Below, one piece after another: positions 35,419 to 46,819 of a stretch of DNA of 64,000 nucleotides. A model generated the notes under the pieces. That model was not told where the DNA came from and ran no database searches. It was given only the letters and a program-made list of their open reading frames with translations. Each line of letters opens with the position of its first letter. Position 1 is the first letter of the stretch. The translations under genes and the position numbers were made by a program. The stretch is from Erythrophleum ivorense (Eukaryota; Streptophyta; Magnoliopsida; Fabales; Fabaceae), in contig JAIUCV010000003.1 of the NCBI GenBank assembly GCA_026724425.1, positions 45,905,283 to 45,969,282 of the forward strand. The letters are read 5' to 3'.

Positions 35419-35456
35419 GCTTGTGTTTTGTTTGGGCTTTCGCCCCTTTTCTATTG

Positions 35457-35476
35457 AAAAAAAAAAGAAAAAAAAA
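35457..35476 (+). other. Poly-A tail marking the LINE 3' end
   Basis: An A run with a single G follows a TTTCGCCCC-rich 3' UTR, as expected at the 3' end of a reverse-transcribed L1. No matching target-site duplication was found near the presumed 5' end. Confidence 0.7.
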
Positions 35477-37597
35477 AGTCACTCTCCTTTTATATGCAGT
35501 ATGGCCATTGCAAAAATCATGGAGCAGCTTCTTTCCATTTCTTGATTGATGTACCAGCCATTAGTGTGTGTGAAAGCAGCTTTGATTCCTTCTTTAATGC
35601 ATTGTATTTTGATGGGGATTTAACCGTCGGAGAGTCTACAGCTTCGTCTTTTGGCCTTGAATTCAGCATCTAAGCTTCAATGCAGTGATTTTAATGAGGA
35701 TATGAAGTTGGGAAATCGTTGCATTGTCTCGCTGCTTTCTTCTGGTTGTTCTAAAGGAAATTAGCCATTGTGCCCTCTTAATAAGAAAAAATTAAGTCAT
35801 TTGATTTCGCTGCAGTCATTTATATTTTATAGCATGTCTTCCACTTGATTACAGCTTTTTCATTATGCATTTAGCCGTTTTTTCTTTAATTCTGTTACTG
35901 TAATCCTCTACTGAAGTTTTGGCCTCGATTTAATTGTGTAATTTGATTTCTGGAATTAAATTCTCTAATTTGGCAGCCAACTTTTTAACTTCAGTTGTTT
36001 CTTTATTTGTATGTGATATTGCAATTGTGCTTTAAAGTCCAAGTCTGCCCTTCATTTCTATCCTTTTCTACTTCCGCACAATCTTCACCTAAAAGAAAAT
36101 ATTTCAATGTGATTAAATTAGGATTTAACTTGGTTTTAATTACTGACTAATGCTCTTAATCACACAATATTAAGGATTGTATTACACTATCTAATACACT
36201 TTGAAATCTTGGGGTCAAGAGATTATACTTCCTCCCTTTTAGAAAGGGGAAAAAAAGGAATGGATAAAAAGAAAGGGAACCCTATACATGCACTCTCTTA
36301 TTGTATTACTATTACTCTTTCTCTCTCTATTTGAGAGACATTTTATCATATAAGAGGATTCAAATTCCCCTCTTAGATTTTATTATAATTTCCAACAATG
36401 TATATTATTCTATTTATCATTGATTAATTTTAAAGAGATAATATAAATAAATTGAACAATAATATTACTTGATTAATAAATGAATTCTACTCAACCTTAC
36501 CCGTTGAGTATTTTTAACTTGATTTTTCAACTAAACAAGTTTAGCATGATGCTCAAAATAGTTCATTTAAATAAAAGCCAAATTAAAATATTTCATGAAT
36601 CAAACTAATTAAGTAGCACAAAACTAAAACTCGGTTCATTTATATAGCATCCTTTGTTATCCTATGACGACCAAGTCGGAGATCTCTCAAGTTCAGGGAT
36701 TCAAAGGATTGGAAAATGATGGTTTATCTTAATAAATATAGAATTCCCTGTCATTTTCTGTTTGGAAGCTTCTATATTGATTTATCATTATTTTTCAAGT
36801 TGAATATAACTTGCTTGAAAATTCCACAGTTTGATTCTTCATACTACATCTTTCTATATATTGGTTCGGTTTCAACAACTTTCTTTTAGTAATGAGGATC
36901 TAGAAGCCAGCCTCAAAACTAACAGAAATTTGATTCAAATTTTCAAAATGCAGAATTTATTATCTAGCAAACGATATATTTTCATTACGTAGACATACCA
37001 ATTGGTCAATAAAACATCATAGCTTAATTGACTAACTAGAGTTAATTAAGCTGAAGAAATATATATTTACTTTCATGTTTACTGACTCATAGAAAGAGCC
37101 AAAGACTTTGATGACAGAGGAATATACAATTATATAACTAGGGTTTCATTTGGTAGCTGCACAAAAAATATAGTCAGCAATACAATTAACTTCAATTAAA
37201 CTGAGTCCAAAGATTGATCAGGAGAAAGTAATTTGCCTGATTTATTTTTTTATTTTTTGAAAAGAGCTTACAATATATGAAAATATAAAAATGAAAACAA
37301 ACAATACAAAATTGCATCGATTCTAGACTTGGTATTCCAAGCCGCTTGGACCCATATTTAGTTTGTAGAACATTTTTTTATCCTCATTAAATCCTTCAAT
37401 TCCCAACCTTGATTCACTTGCTTAAAAAATTTTTAAAATAAAAATTTTTCTTAAGTTGACACCTCTTTACATAAAATTTGTTCATATAAAATCAAAAAAT
37501 AAAATAAAATATTTCAAACAACTATTAATAATGTTCAAACCCATATAATGCTATTTTACTTTTTGTTATTTTTTATAATTATTATATTGATTAATAT
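35477..37597. other. Intergenic DNA, nothing recognised
   Basis: 35480-35770 is less AT-rich and could be decayed host or transposon sequence. The rest is AT-rich without reading frames of note. A CT-rich microsatellite-like patch lies near 36315-36330. Confidence 0.35.
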
Positions 37598-37740
37598 CAC
37601 TACAAGAATGATATTGATTTTGATAAAAATTTCTATTGGAAACACTCGAAAATCGTGGTTTTTTTAACAAATATTTTTGTCAAATAATGTGTTGCTATTT
37701 TTGTTGTAATTAATTTGTTTCGACAAGAATTTTTGTTGCT
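37598..37740 (+). mobile_element. CACTA (En/Spm)-type terminus remnant
   Basis: CACTACAAGAA at 37598-37608 is the hallmark terminal sequence of plant CACTA transposons. It is followed by subterminal-like repeats of TTTTTGT/TTTCGACAAGAATTTTTG type (to about 37740). No matching TTCTTGTAGTG end was found downstream in the window, so this is a solo end or a coincidence. Confidence 0.4.
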
Positions 37741-38673
37741 ATTCTCTCTTCTCTGGATCCCTCTGCATCTTTTGAAATTATGTCATATCATGTTAATAAA
37801 TAAAAATTTTACTATAATAAATGTATTTCTCAAATTTTTATTTCAAATTTATTTATTTTGTGTTAAAAATTAGTATTTATTTTAAAATTTTATTAAATTC
37901 ATAATCATGTTTTTATTTATTAATATATATTTAATACACATATTATTATTATTATTAAATATTATTAACTATTAACTTTTAATTGTTTAATCTTAAAAAA
38001 CCATTTGGTGAATATGTTCTTTGCCTTTCATAATTGTTTATTTTCTATTAAATAATTATAAAAATTGATCAATTATAAAAAGTGACTATTTTATATTGGT
38101 GAATATATATATATATATAATATTTGATATATTATATAAGTGATGTATATAAGAGTATTTTGATTAAAATAAGTATAATTATATTTTTTTTAAAGATAAA
38201 CTGTAACTTTTTTTAATTATACGGAAAATAAACATAACACTTTTTTGTTGTTTTAAGGGTGATAATTGTAATTTTTTAAAATAAATAATTAAGTCATATA
38301 ATTTAGATATCTTTTGAAAAAGAAAATAACTTATCTTAATTATTAATTGAATAAGAACAGATTTCAAACAAAAATTATATTATCATTGTTCTATTAATTG
38401 ATAACGTCCATTTTTTGCATAAAATCCAGAGGATGATGCAATGTGGGGGAAAAAAATACATTATCAGATATTATAAAATTATATTACTTGATCATCCTCG
38501 TCTTATGAAATGATTGCGGATCTTGCATTCCAATTAGGCTACATAAAGCACGTGTTGCACCAAATCTTACCAATATATTGTCTTTTCAAATTAGGGATTG
38601 CTTTATTCAAAGGAGAAAAGGCGAGACATCAGGAATGTTGAACTAGGACCAATAAAGCAGGGCCATTGTCAAC
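37741..38673. other. AT-rich DNA upstream of the second receptor kinase
   Basis: No gene or element recognised. The promoter of the SD1-8/ARK-like gene should lie in its right part. Confidence 0.4.
38549..38554. promoter_or_regulatory. G-box CACGTG in the promoter region of the second kinase
   Basis: A perfect CACGTG palindrome sits 235 bp upstream of the start codon. G-boxes bind bHLH and bZIP factors in plants. A single 6-mer is weak evidence of function. Confidence 0.3.
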
Positions 38674-38789
38674 ATGCTCTGCTTTCTTGTACAACTAAAC
38701 CAATATGTTTTTGGACATAAACGCAAACCAACTACTTCACCTGATTTCACAAACGAGTCTCCCACTTTTCGCTCTGCAAACCAGACAGT

Positions 38790-41700
38790 ATGGGAGGTTT
38801 CCCTAGCCTTCTTTTCTGGTTCTTCACTTCCCTCACTTTCTTCCCTACAATTTCAATCTCCGCAGATATATTGAATTCAACCCAATCTCTCAAAACGAAC
38901 GAGACGCTTTTATCAGCGAACGAGACTTTCCTGCTGGGTTTCTATTCTCCCGATGAGTCTAGATACTATTTGGGAATCTGGTATAAGAATATTGATGATC
39001 AAACAGTGGTTTGGGTCGCAAACAGAGACACCCCACTTGAGGATTCAAAAGGGTTTCTCAAGATCGGAAGCACAGGAAACATGGTGATTCTTAATCAATC
39101 AGGGAACCCCATATGGTCCTCGAATCAAACCACCGCCAAAAACCCAGTTCTTCAGATCCTTGATACAGGAAATCTGATTCTCAGAGAAGCAAACGAGAAT
39201 AACCCCTCAAATTCTCTCTGGCAGAGCTTCGATTACCCCACAGACACACTCTTGCCAGGCATGAAGCTTCAATATGACTTTGATACAGGTGTGGAGAAGT
39301 ACATAACATCATGGGGTACAAGCCAAGATCCATCAACCGGAAATTTTTCCTTCAAGCTCGATTTCCATGGCCTCCCAGAGATTTTCCTATGGAACAACCA
39401 GAACAGAGTGTACCGAAGTGGGCCATGGAATGGTCTTAGATTCAGTGGGGTTCCAGAAATGCAACCAGATACAGACACCATCAACTTCACCTTCTATGAA
39501 GACCAACACCAAGTATACTACACGTTCACCATTGGAAACCAATCTTTGCTTTCGAGACTCACTGTGACTTCTGGTGGTGAGCTTCAACGCTTGACATGGG
39601 TAGAAGATATGCAAGTTTGGAATACATTCTGGTATGCACCTAAAGACCAATGCGATGACTACAGAGAGTGTGGTCCATACGGGATATGTGACACAAACGC
39701 TTCGCCAGTTTGTACGTGCATGAGAGGGTTCAGGCCTAAGAACCAACAAGCATGGAATTTGAGAGATGGTTCCGCTGGGTGTGTGAGGAACACAGAGTTG
39801 AACTGTAGCAGTGACAAGTTCTTAAGGGTGCAGAACGTGAAGCTGCCGGACACAACCTCGGTGTTTGTGAACAGGAGCATGAACCTAGTGGAGTGCGGAG
39901 GTTTGTGTCAGAAGAATTGTTCATGCACTGCTTATGCTAATATAGAGGTTACTAATGGAGGAACTGGGTGCGTGATATGGAATGATGAGCTCATAGATAT
40001 GAGGGTCTATACTGAAGGCGGCCAAGATCTGTATGTCAGATTAGCAGCTTCTGATATAGGTACGTTTCTTTCTTCTATTCTCTGTTTCTTAGTTTCAATT
40101 GACTATATTCTGGGTTTGATTATCTGTCTCATGTTTATATCCAGGTTAAGATATCTAGAATTTTCGCAGTTTTATTTAATCAAACTAGAAAATACTTAAA
40201 TAAAGTAGGTTATAAGTGATCCACTTTTATTTGTGAATGAATAGACAACTCAAACCTGACCAAAGGAGGTGATGGTTTTGGAAAAAACAGGGACAGAACA
40301 TTTGCAGGGCTAGTGGCGTTTTTCGTAGTTGTGAATTGAGATATAACTTGTTTGACTTGCATTGTCTTAGGATCAAACCTCACTATTTGTAATTTTTAAC
40401 TCAACTTTAACTGCTTTTAAAACAATTGAAGTGAACTTATTCTCTTTTGCTTTCTTTTGGGGAATAGATAGGATTTTAATGGAAAAGGATGGGAGAATTG
40501 GGAGAAGTGTTATTGGTGGTCCTTACTTCATTCACTAGCTTACAAAGCATCTTTATTGGGAATAATCCTTTTGGAATGAGTTACGACTGTGGCATAATAT
40601 TATACTCAATGTTTAAAACCATAGAGAGTAGGGATAGTTAGCTCTGAATATCTTTTTAAGTTCTTAACCTCATAAAATTTATCAACAAAGAGTTGATACA
40701 AAAAATAAATAAATAAATTATGTAGATTTCTCTTAAATCTTATTAAAATTACGTAAATTTTTTTTAAATATATATTTTAATCTAACTTTAAAATTTTTGA
40801 TTAAAAAATTTTCTATATAAATTATATGAGAATAATTAAAGAAGGATATTTTAGTCAAAATATTTAAAATTGAATTAAAGTGCAATGTAACATTTTGTTT
40901 TATGAGAAATTCAAATATATTTTGAAAATAGAAGAAATGCTTATATAATTTTAAAGAAAATTTGTGTGATTTAATTAAAAAAAGGGTTTTTCTACAACTT
41001 TTTTTGAAAATTGGAAACAATATATAGAGAATAGATAACTCTTTCACATCCATCATATATTGAAAGGTTTTTTTAGGTGATATTGTTATTAATTATTAGA
41101 TAAATTTAGATGTTGAATGATTTTTCAATTTTTGGTTATATTTTGAAGCATCATTCTAAAATTATTTGATCACCGTTTAAAATGAAAAGTGAATGATCTA
41201 AAAATGTAGTACCTCTAAAATTATCTTAATTAATTAATTCTAAAATTTTAAAAAAATATATTTAAATGTATTTTTAATCTTTTTAGTTTCATAAAAGCTT
41301 TAATTTAGTTCCTCTAATTTATAAATAGGTAATATTATCCTCCTAATTTTTTTAAAATGATCTAATTTTGTTCTTCTATCTTATATTCCATGCAAAATTT
41401 AACATTAAACTTAACAATATATTAACTTCAATGTTATTTATTTAGTATAATTAACTCACACTTATTTGACATTTAAGTTAATATATTGTTAAATTTGATA
41501 TTAAATTTTAAATAAATTATGAAATGGAAAAGTAAAATTGAATCATTTTTAAAAAATAAATTTAGAGAACAACGTTATTTAACTTCAAACTCAATCCCCA
41601 TTGGCCATGCGTTTAAAAATTTTTATCATTTTGGGTTTGAATTTTTTTCCCCCTTTGGTTATTACTTGTCTGCCATATGCTGAAACTGTTTGCGTTGTCA

Positions 41701-44700
41701 ATTCCTTGTCATAAAATTAGGCACACAAAAAAGTGCCTAAATATTTTATTTAATTAATAATCTTTCTAGTTAGAATATTTGTTTTCTGGCAGAAAAAAAA
41801 AGTTAGAATATTTGTTCATCAAAGTTTTCATTGAAAAATTCATAAAACTCTAACATAATAACATAACCTCCGCCCCTTTTTTGCCATAAAACATTCATAA
41901 TTAATGATATAATTATATTTTAATTTCATAAACTCCGTTTCAACATTATAAATAAAATTAAAATATGGGCATATTAAACAGTTTGGAACGTATAACAAAA
42001 AAAAAATGTTAGAAGCATTATAATATTCAAAATCTGTTTGGCTTGGAGGATGGCTTCATTCTCCCTTGATTATTTACGAAAGTTAATATATTATATATGT
42101 TTCCTTTTCTTTTCTTTTCTTTTTTTAATTAAAATCTTGATATGAAAATGATTAGAATAAAACCTTATTTTGGCTCTCATAAATGATGTATTTATTAATT
42201 TAATTATTCATAAAATTGCTTTTTTCAATTTGATTATTAACATATAAGGTATTTTTTAAATTGATCCTTTATAAAATTATTTTTTTAATTTGGTCCATTA
42301 TATATAGGTATTTTAATTTATTCTATCACTAATAAATATTGCTATTAATAATGATTCCTCATATTTAAGAATTTCTTAATTTAATATAATGATATTATTA
42401 GTAATAGTTTTATTTGTGAGAAACTAAATGAAGAAATATTTATATATAAGGAATTAAAAAAATTATAAAATATCAAATTAAAAGATAATTTTTTTATAAG
42501 AGATCAAATTAAAAATAATAATTTTATAAAAGATTAAAGTGATAAATATATTATCTAGAGAAATTAAAATAAAATTTTATTCCAAAATGATTAATTAAAG
42601 GACTTCCTAAAAAGTTTGTGGGCCCACCAGAAGGAAGCTTAGATTTTGCTTCCCGAAAATTACTGTCAATGGCGCCAGCATCGACCAAACCTAATGTAAG
42701 CGTTGGGCCGACCTTTTTGACTTGTTAGTTATCCTTAGGTCCACATTGAGTAGTTTTTTTATATATTTTTTTTCACATTTTTGTTTACATAATTAATGTT
42801 GAAAACATGAGTGAATTTTCTACACTGTTGCCATAATTTTGTAAGCTTATTAAATTGAATTATTTTAAAAATTATATATATAATTGATAATAAAAACATG
42901 TTGATAAAATAAAAATAATTTTTTCCTTATATGATGGATTCAATTTAACACATTTTTTAAAGAAAATATTTTCAATGCATTGCACTGTTTTGTATAATAA
43001 AAAAGTAGAAGTTTCACCAAGAAAAAAGAGTAGTTAAATTTTTTAGTTCAAATAGCACTTTTTTTTAAAAAATATATAAGCGCTTGAAGTCCAAATAAGC
43101 GTAATTCAATTCTTGTGCCTTCTTATCTTTGGTAATTAAATTACTAAATGTATAATTTTTGTATAATATATTTTTTTATATAACACACAGATTACGGTGT
43201 CTTTTTTTTCTTTATTTTTGACTTGAGAATAAAGACAAAACATTTAATGTAAATATTATATAAATAGGACACATTCTATTTAAGTATTCACATACACATA
43301 CACATTTGTTTTTTTAGTGTGAGATTTGAAGCCTACCATATATTAGATTTGCATATGTATTAATATTTTTTAACCAAATATTATAAGATAAAACACCTAA
43401 TCCAAATATTATCTAAATAATATATATTTTAGTCTAATATTCAATCACCCCCACATTCAAACATTTCATCAATGGGAGACTTCGAAAGCCTCAGTATGGA
43501 AAGCAGGAGGATTGTGGTGGCTGTACCTAAAAGGGGAATGGAATTTGGTGAAATGTAAACCCACACCCACCACCTTCAAGGTGGGACCCAAAAAACAGAA
43601 AAAAAAAAAGGTGTTTTTGAGCCATTCTAGTGGGAATAGTTGCCTTCCCACCTTTGCCCATCACTATCAAACGGTCTTAAAATTCAAAACTAACGAAAGA
43701 TATGCTTAGTTTTTTCTTTTTTCCCTTTTAAGGATTCTGATTTTTTTAAAGAAAAATTGCAAAGTTCTTGATTAAAAAAATAATAGTGATTTAATTTTCA
43801 CAAGAGGGACAAAAATATAAAAACAAAAAAACAAAGCGAATTGGATTTGTTTTTTACTACTGGTACCTGAAGTGAAATTTCATTGCTAATTTGAATTTAT
43901 GACTATACTGACTTTGACAAGAAGTGTTGTGCACAAAGTTAAATTGAGCAACACAAAGTGTTTTTCTTGTACACATTACATAATAATTATTAGGCAAAAA
44001 GCCAAGCAAGATGGATCGTACTAAACATCAAACGTACACATTTTTGTTATGCACAGCATAATAACTAATTGAAGCTCAGACAAGTGAGCAAATTGTATCC
44101 TCTGAAACACTCATTTGGATGAATTTTTATTGATTTTTAACACAATATATATGTCTATATATCTTTTATGCACTTGTACTTTATTATAAAAACAAGTAGT
44201 CCAATGGAATTATGTAGTAGTTTTCATGACATGAGCTCAGAATGAGCTACATAGTTTTCTATTTTGACTTAATTTCCATACTACATTCACTTTTTATTTA
44301 CTAATGCTTACACATTTTGATGTTAGAACTTGCATGTTATATTAACTTATAAAAATATCTTAATTTTGCACAAAACCTACTTTAGATCAAATTTAAGAGT
44401 GAATATATAATTCTCTACCAAAATATCAGTTATACTTAGATGACATAGGATTTGCAGGTGGCTCTCAGAAGACAAAAGAGAAAGCTAAGGCTGTAGGCAT
44501 TACAATTGCTATAGTTATTATACTATTGGGATTAATCATCTATTTCTTATGGAAGAAAGGGAAATTGCAAAGAATATTGAAAAGGAAGACAGCATTTGGA
44601 GGTAATACATAAGTAATGTTTCTCATATGAATACCTATCATGTGTAGTTGAGTTGTTTAATAAAATGTTTTGCTTGTTTTATAGGTTCTGTTGAGAGAAG

Positions 44701-46180
44701 TCAAGATTTTCTAATGAGCGAGGCGATGTTCACAAGTAATAGAGGATACTCTAGTGAAAATAACATGGATGAACTAGAGTTGCCATTGTATGATTTTAAT
44801 ACCATAACAACGGCTACAAATAACTTCTCTGCAGCAAATAAACTAGGAGAAGGAGGCTTTGGCAGTGTTTATAGGGTAAGTTATTTTTATTGTTGGCATC
44901 TCTTAATGCATCCTCAATATCATAAAGCACCATTGTAAAGCTAATAAGAATCATTGTGGTTATGCCAGGGTAGATTAATGGAAGGCCAAGAAATTGCTGT
45001 GAAAAGGTTATCAAGAAACTCTGGACAAGGAACTGAAGAGTTTAAGAATGAGGTCAAATTAATTGTTAGGCTTCAACATCGAAATCTTGTTCGACTGTTT
45101 GGTTGCTGTATTGAGATGGATGAGAAAATGTTGGTTTATGAGTACATGGAAAATAGAAGCCTTGATTCCATTTTGTTTGGTGAGTTTTATTAACATTATA
45201 TATCTTTAAGCTTTATTAATATCTCTTGTGCAGTCAAGTTTGACTTATTGTGAACTAAACTTTTATTCAAACACTTGACTTTTTCAACCGCTAATGTTTC
45301 AGATAAAGCAAAAAGATCCTTCATAGACTGGCAAAGGCGCTTTAACATTATATGTGGAATAGCTAGAGGGCTTCTTTATCTGCACCAAGATTCTAGATTA
45401 AGGATTATCCATAGGGATCTTAAGGCAAGTAATATTCTACTTGATAAAGAAATGAATCCAAAGATATCAGATTTTGGAATGGCAAGAATTTTTGGCACAA
45501 ATCAGACACAAGGAAATACAATGAGAGTTGTTGGAACATAGTGAGTATTTGAACAACACCTAGTACTCTCTAAGAGACCAAACATTGTGATCTCATAATT
45601 TATATGTTTTTTTGTTGTGCAGTGGTTATATGTCACCAGAATATGCTATGGATGGCCTCTTCTCAGTGAAATCTGATGTTTTTAGTTTTGGGGTTCTAGT
45701 ATTGGAGATCATTAGTGGAAGGAAGAATAGAGGGTTTTATTACTCAAATAGTGAATTAAATCTTCTAGGACATGTATGTGGAAAAGTAACTTTTATTGGA
45801 GAATTACTTTGTTGATGATTTGTCATATCATTTGTTACTAACAAATAATTGATTGTATTTTATTGTAGACATGGAATCAATGGAAAGAAGGAAAAGCATT
45901 CGAAGTCATTGATTCATCAATCGCCAAATCATATTCACCATCTGAAGTTCTTCGATGCATACAGGTTGGGCTATTGTGTGTCCAAGAGCGTGCAGAAGAT
46001 AGGCCAACAATGTCTACAGTGGTATTGATGCTAAGTAGTGAAACTGTATTGATGCCACAACCTAAAAGCCCTGGGTTTTGCCTAGGAAGAAATCCTAATG
46101 AAACAGAGTCTTCTTCAAGCAAGCAAGATCAATCATGCACAGTGAATGAAGTCACAGTCACAATGCTAGATGCTAGGTAG
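38790..46180 (+). CDS. G-type lectin S-receptor-like Ser/Thr kinase, SD1-8/ARK-like
   Basis: Seven exons join in frame: 38790-40059, 44458-44601, 44685-44875, 44969-45179, 45303-45540, 45623-45773 and 45869-46180 (838 aa plus stop); all introns are GT-AG. A signal peptide (1-24) is followed by a bulb-lectin domain with WVANRD (75-80), the S-locus glycoprotein domain (YRSGPWNGLRFSGVPEM), an EGF-like cluster and a PAN domain. Exon 2 gives the membrane span (about 436-457). The kinase has GEGGFG (from about 526), Lys547 in IAVK, HRD at 642-644, DFG at 662-664 and MSPEYAMDG. The C-terminus VTVTMLDAR is the classic ending of SD1/ARK kinases. Exons 4 and 5 have the same lengths as in the B120-like gene. 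Intron 1 is 4398 bp, unusually long for this family, and contains hairpin repeats. No disabling change is seen. Confidence 0.93.
41324..41585. repeat. Hairpin MITE-like inverted repeat in intron 1
   Basis: The left arm (about 41324-41438) and right arm (about 41463-41580) are imperfect reverse complements. For example AACAATATATTAACTT on the left pairs with AAGTTAATATATTGTT on the right, and AAAATGATCTAATTTT pairs with AAAATTGAATCATTTTT. It is non-coding and foldback-shaped. Confidence 0.55.
42151..42592. repeat. Second, larger hairpin MITE-like repeat in intron 1
   Basis: The left end (GAATAAAACCTTATTTTGG, about 42154) pairs with the reverse complement of the right end (about 42565-42590, AAAATAAAATTTTATTCC). 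The pairing continues through arms of about 215 bp built on AATTTGATC/GATCAAATT modules. It resembles long palindromic AT-rich MITEs common in dicots. Confidence 0.55.
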
Positions 46181-46819
46181 TGAAAGAAGTATAGACTCAT
46201 CTAACATATCTATATATTCCAAATGATTTTGTAGAGAACATGTAAATTTTCTTACATATGATAGTTACGGCATCTTTAAGATCATCTTTGATCTTGTTTT
46301 GGTGTATATGGGAGAGATACTTTCACTAAATAGTAATACTTAGTTCTGCTACCTCATAAAATTGACATTTGATTACATTATATCACTCAAAGATATAGTC
46401 TCTATTTTGGGTCATGGCATTATTAATAGGAAACAAATTAAATTAAAATAGAATCAAGCTTTTAAGTATTCTAGCTAGTCTAGTTGTTGAAACCTTCTAA
46501 GATTATGAATAAGCTAAGCAAAGGAGAGAACTAACTTACTAATTAGAAAATAAAATAAATTTTTTAAATTGAATAACTACAGTTTCTTTATCCAATGCTT
46601 ATTCCAATAACTAAAAAAAATTCAATGGTAAATTAGTCTACTATGTTTTACATGAGATTAGACAATACAATTATTATTAGTAAGGCAATAAAGAATATCA
46701 AAATCATGTAGTTGCCATGGAAAATCTTGAACGAAAAAGGAAGTAATGCCTTTTTCACTGTAGACTTCACAAATGTCATGGGAAAAAGTTTCAAATGACT
46801 TAAGGAAAATGAAGTCATA
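46181..46819. other. 3' flank of the SD1-8/ARK-like gene
   Basis: AT-rich; its first part is likely 3' UTR. No further gene recognised. Confidence 0.4.

Noticed and set aside
12201..35476. S-locus pollen determinant (SCR/SP11-like) between the two kinases
   Set aside because: No small secreted Cys-rich frame was found; the interval is accounted for by retrotransposons and AT-rich DNA.
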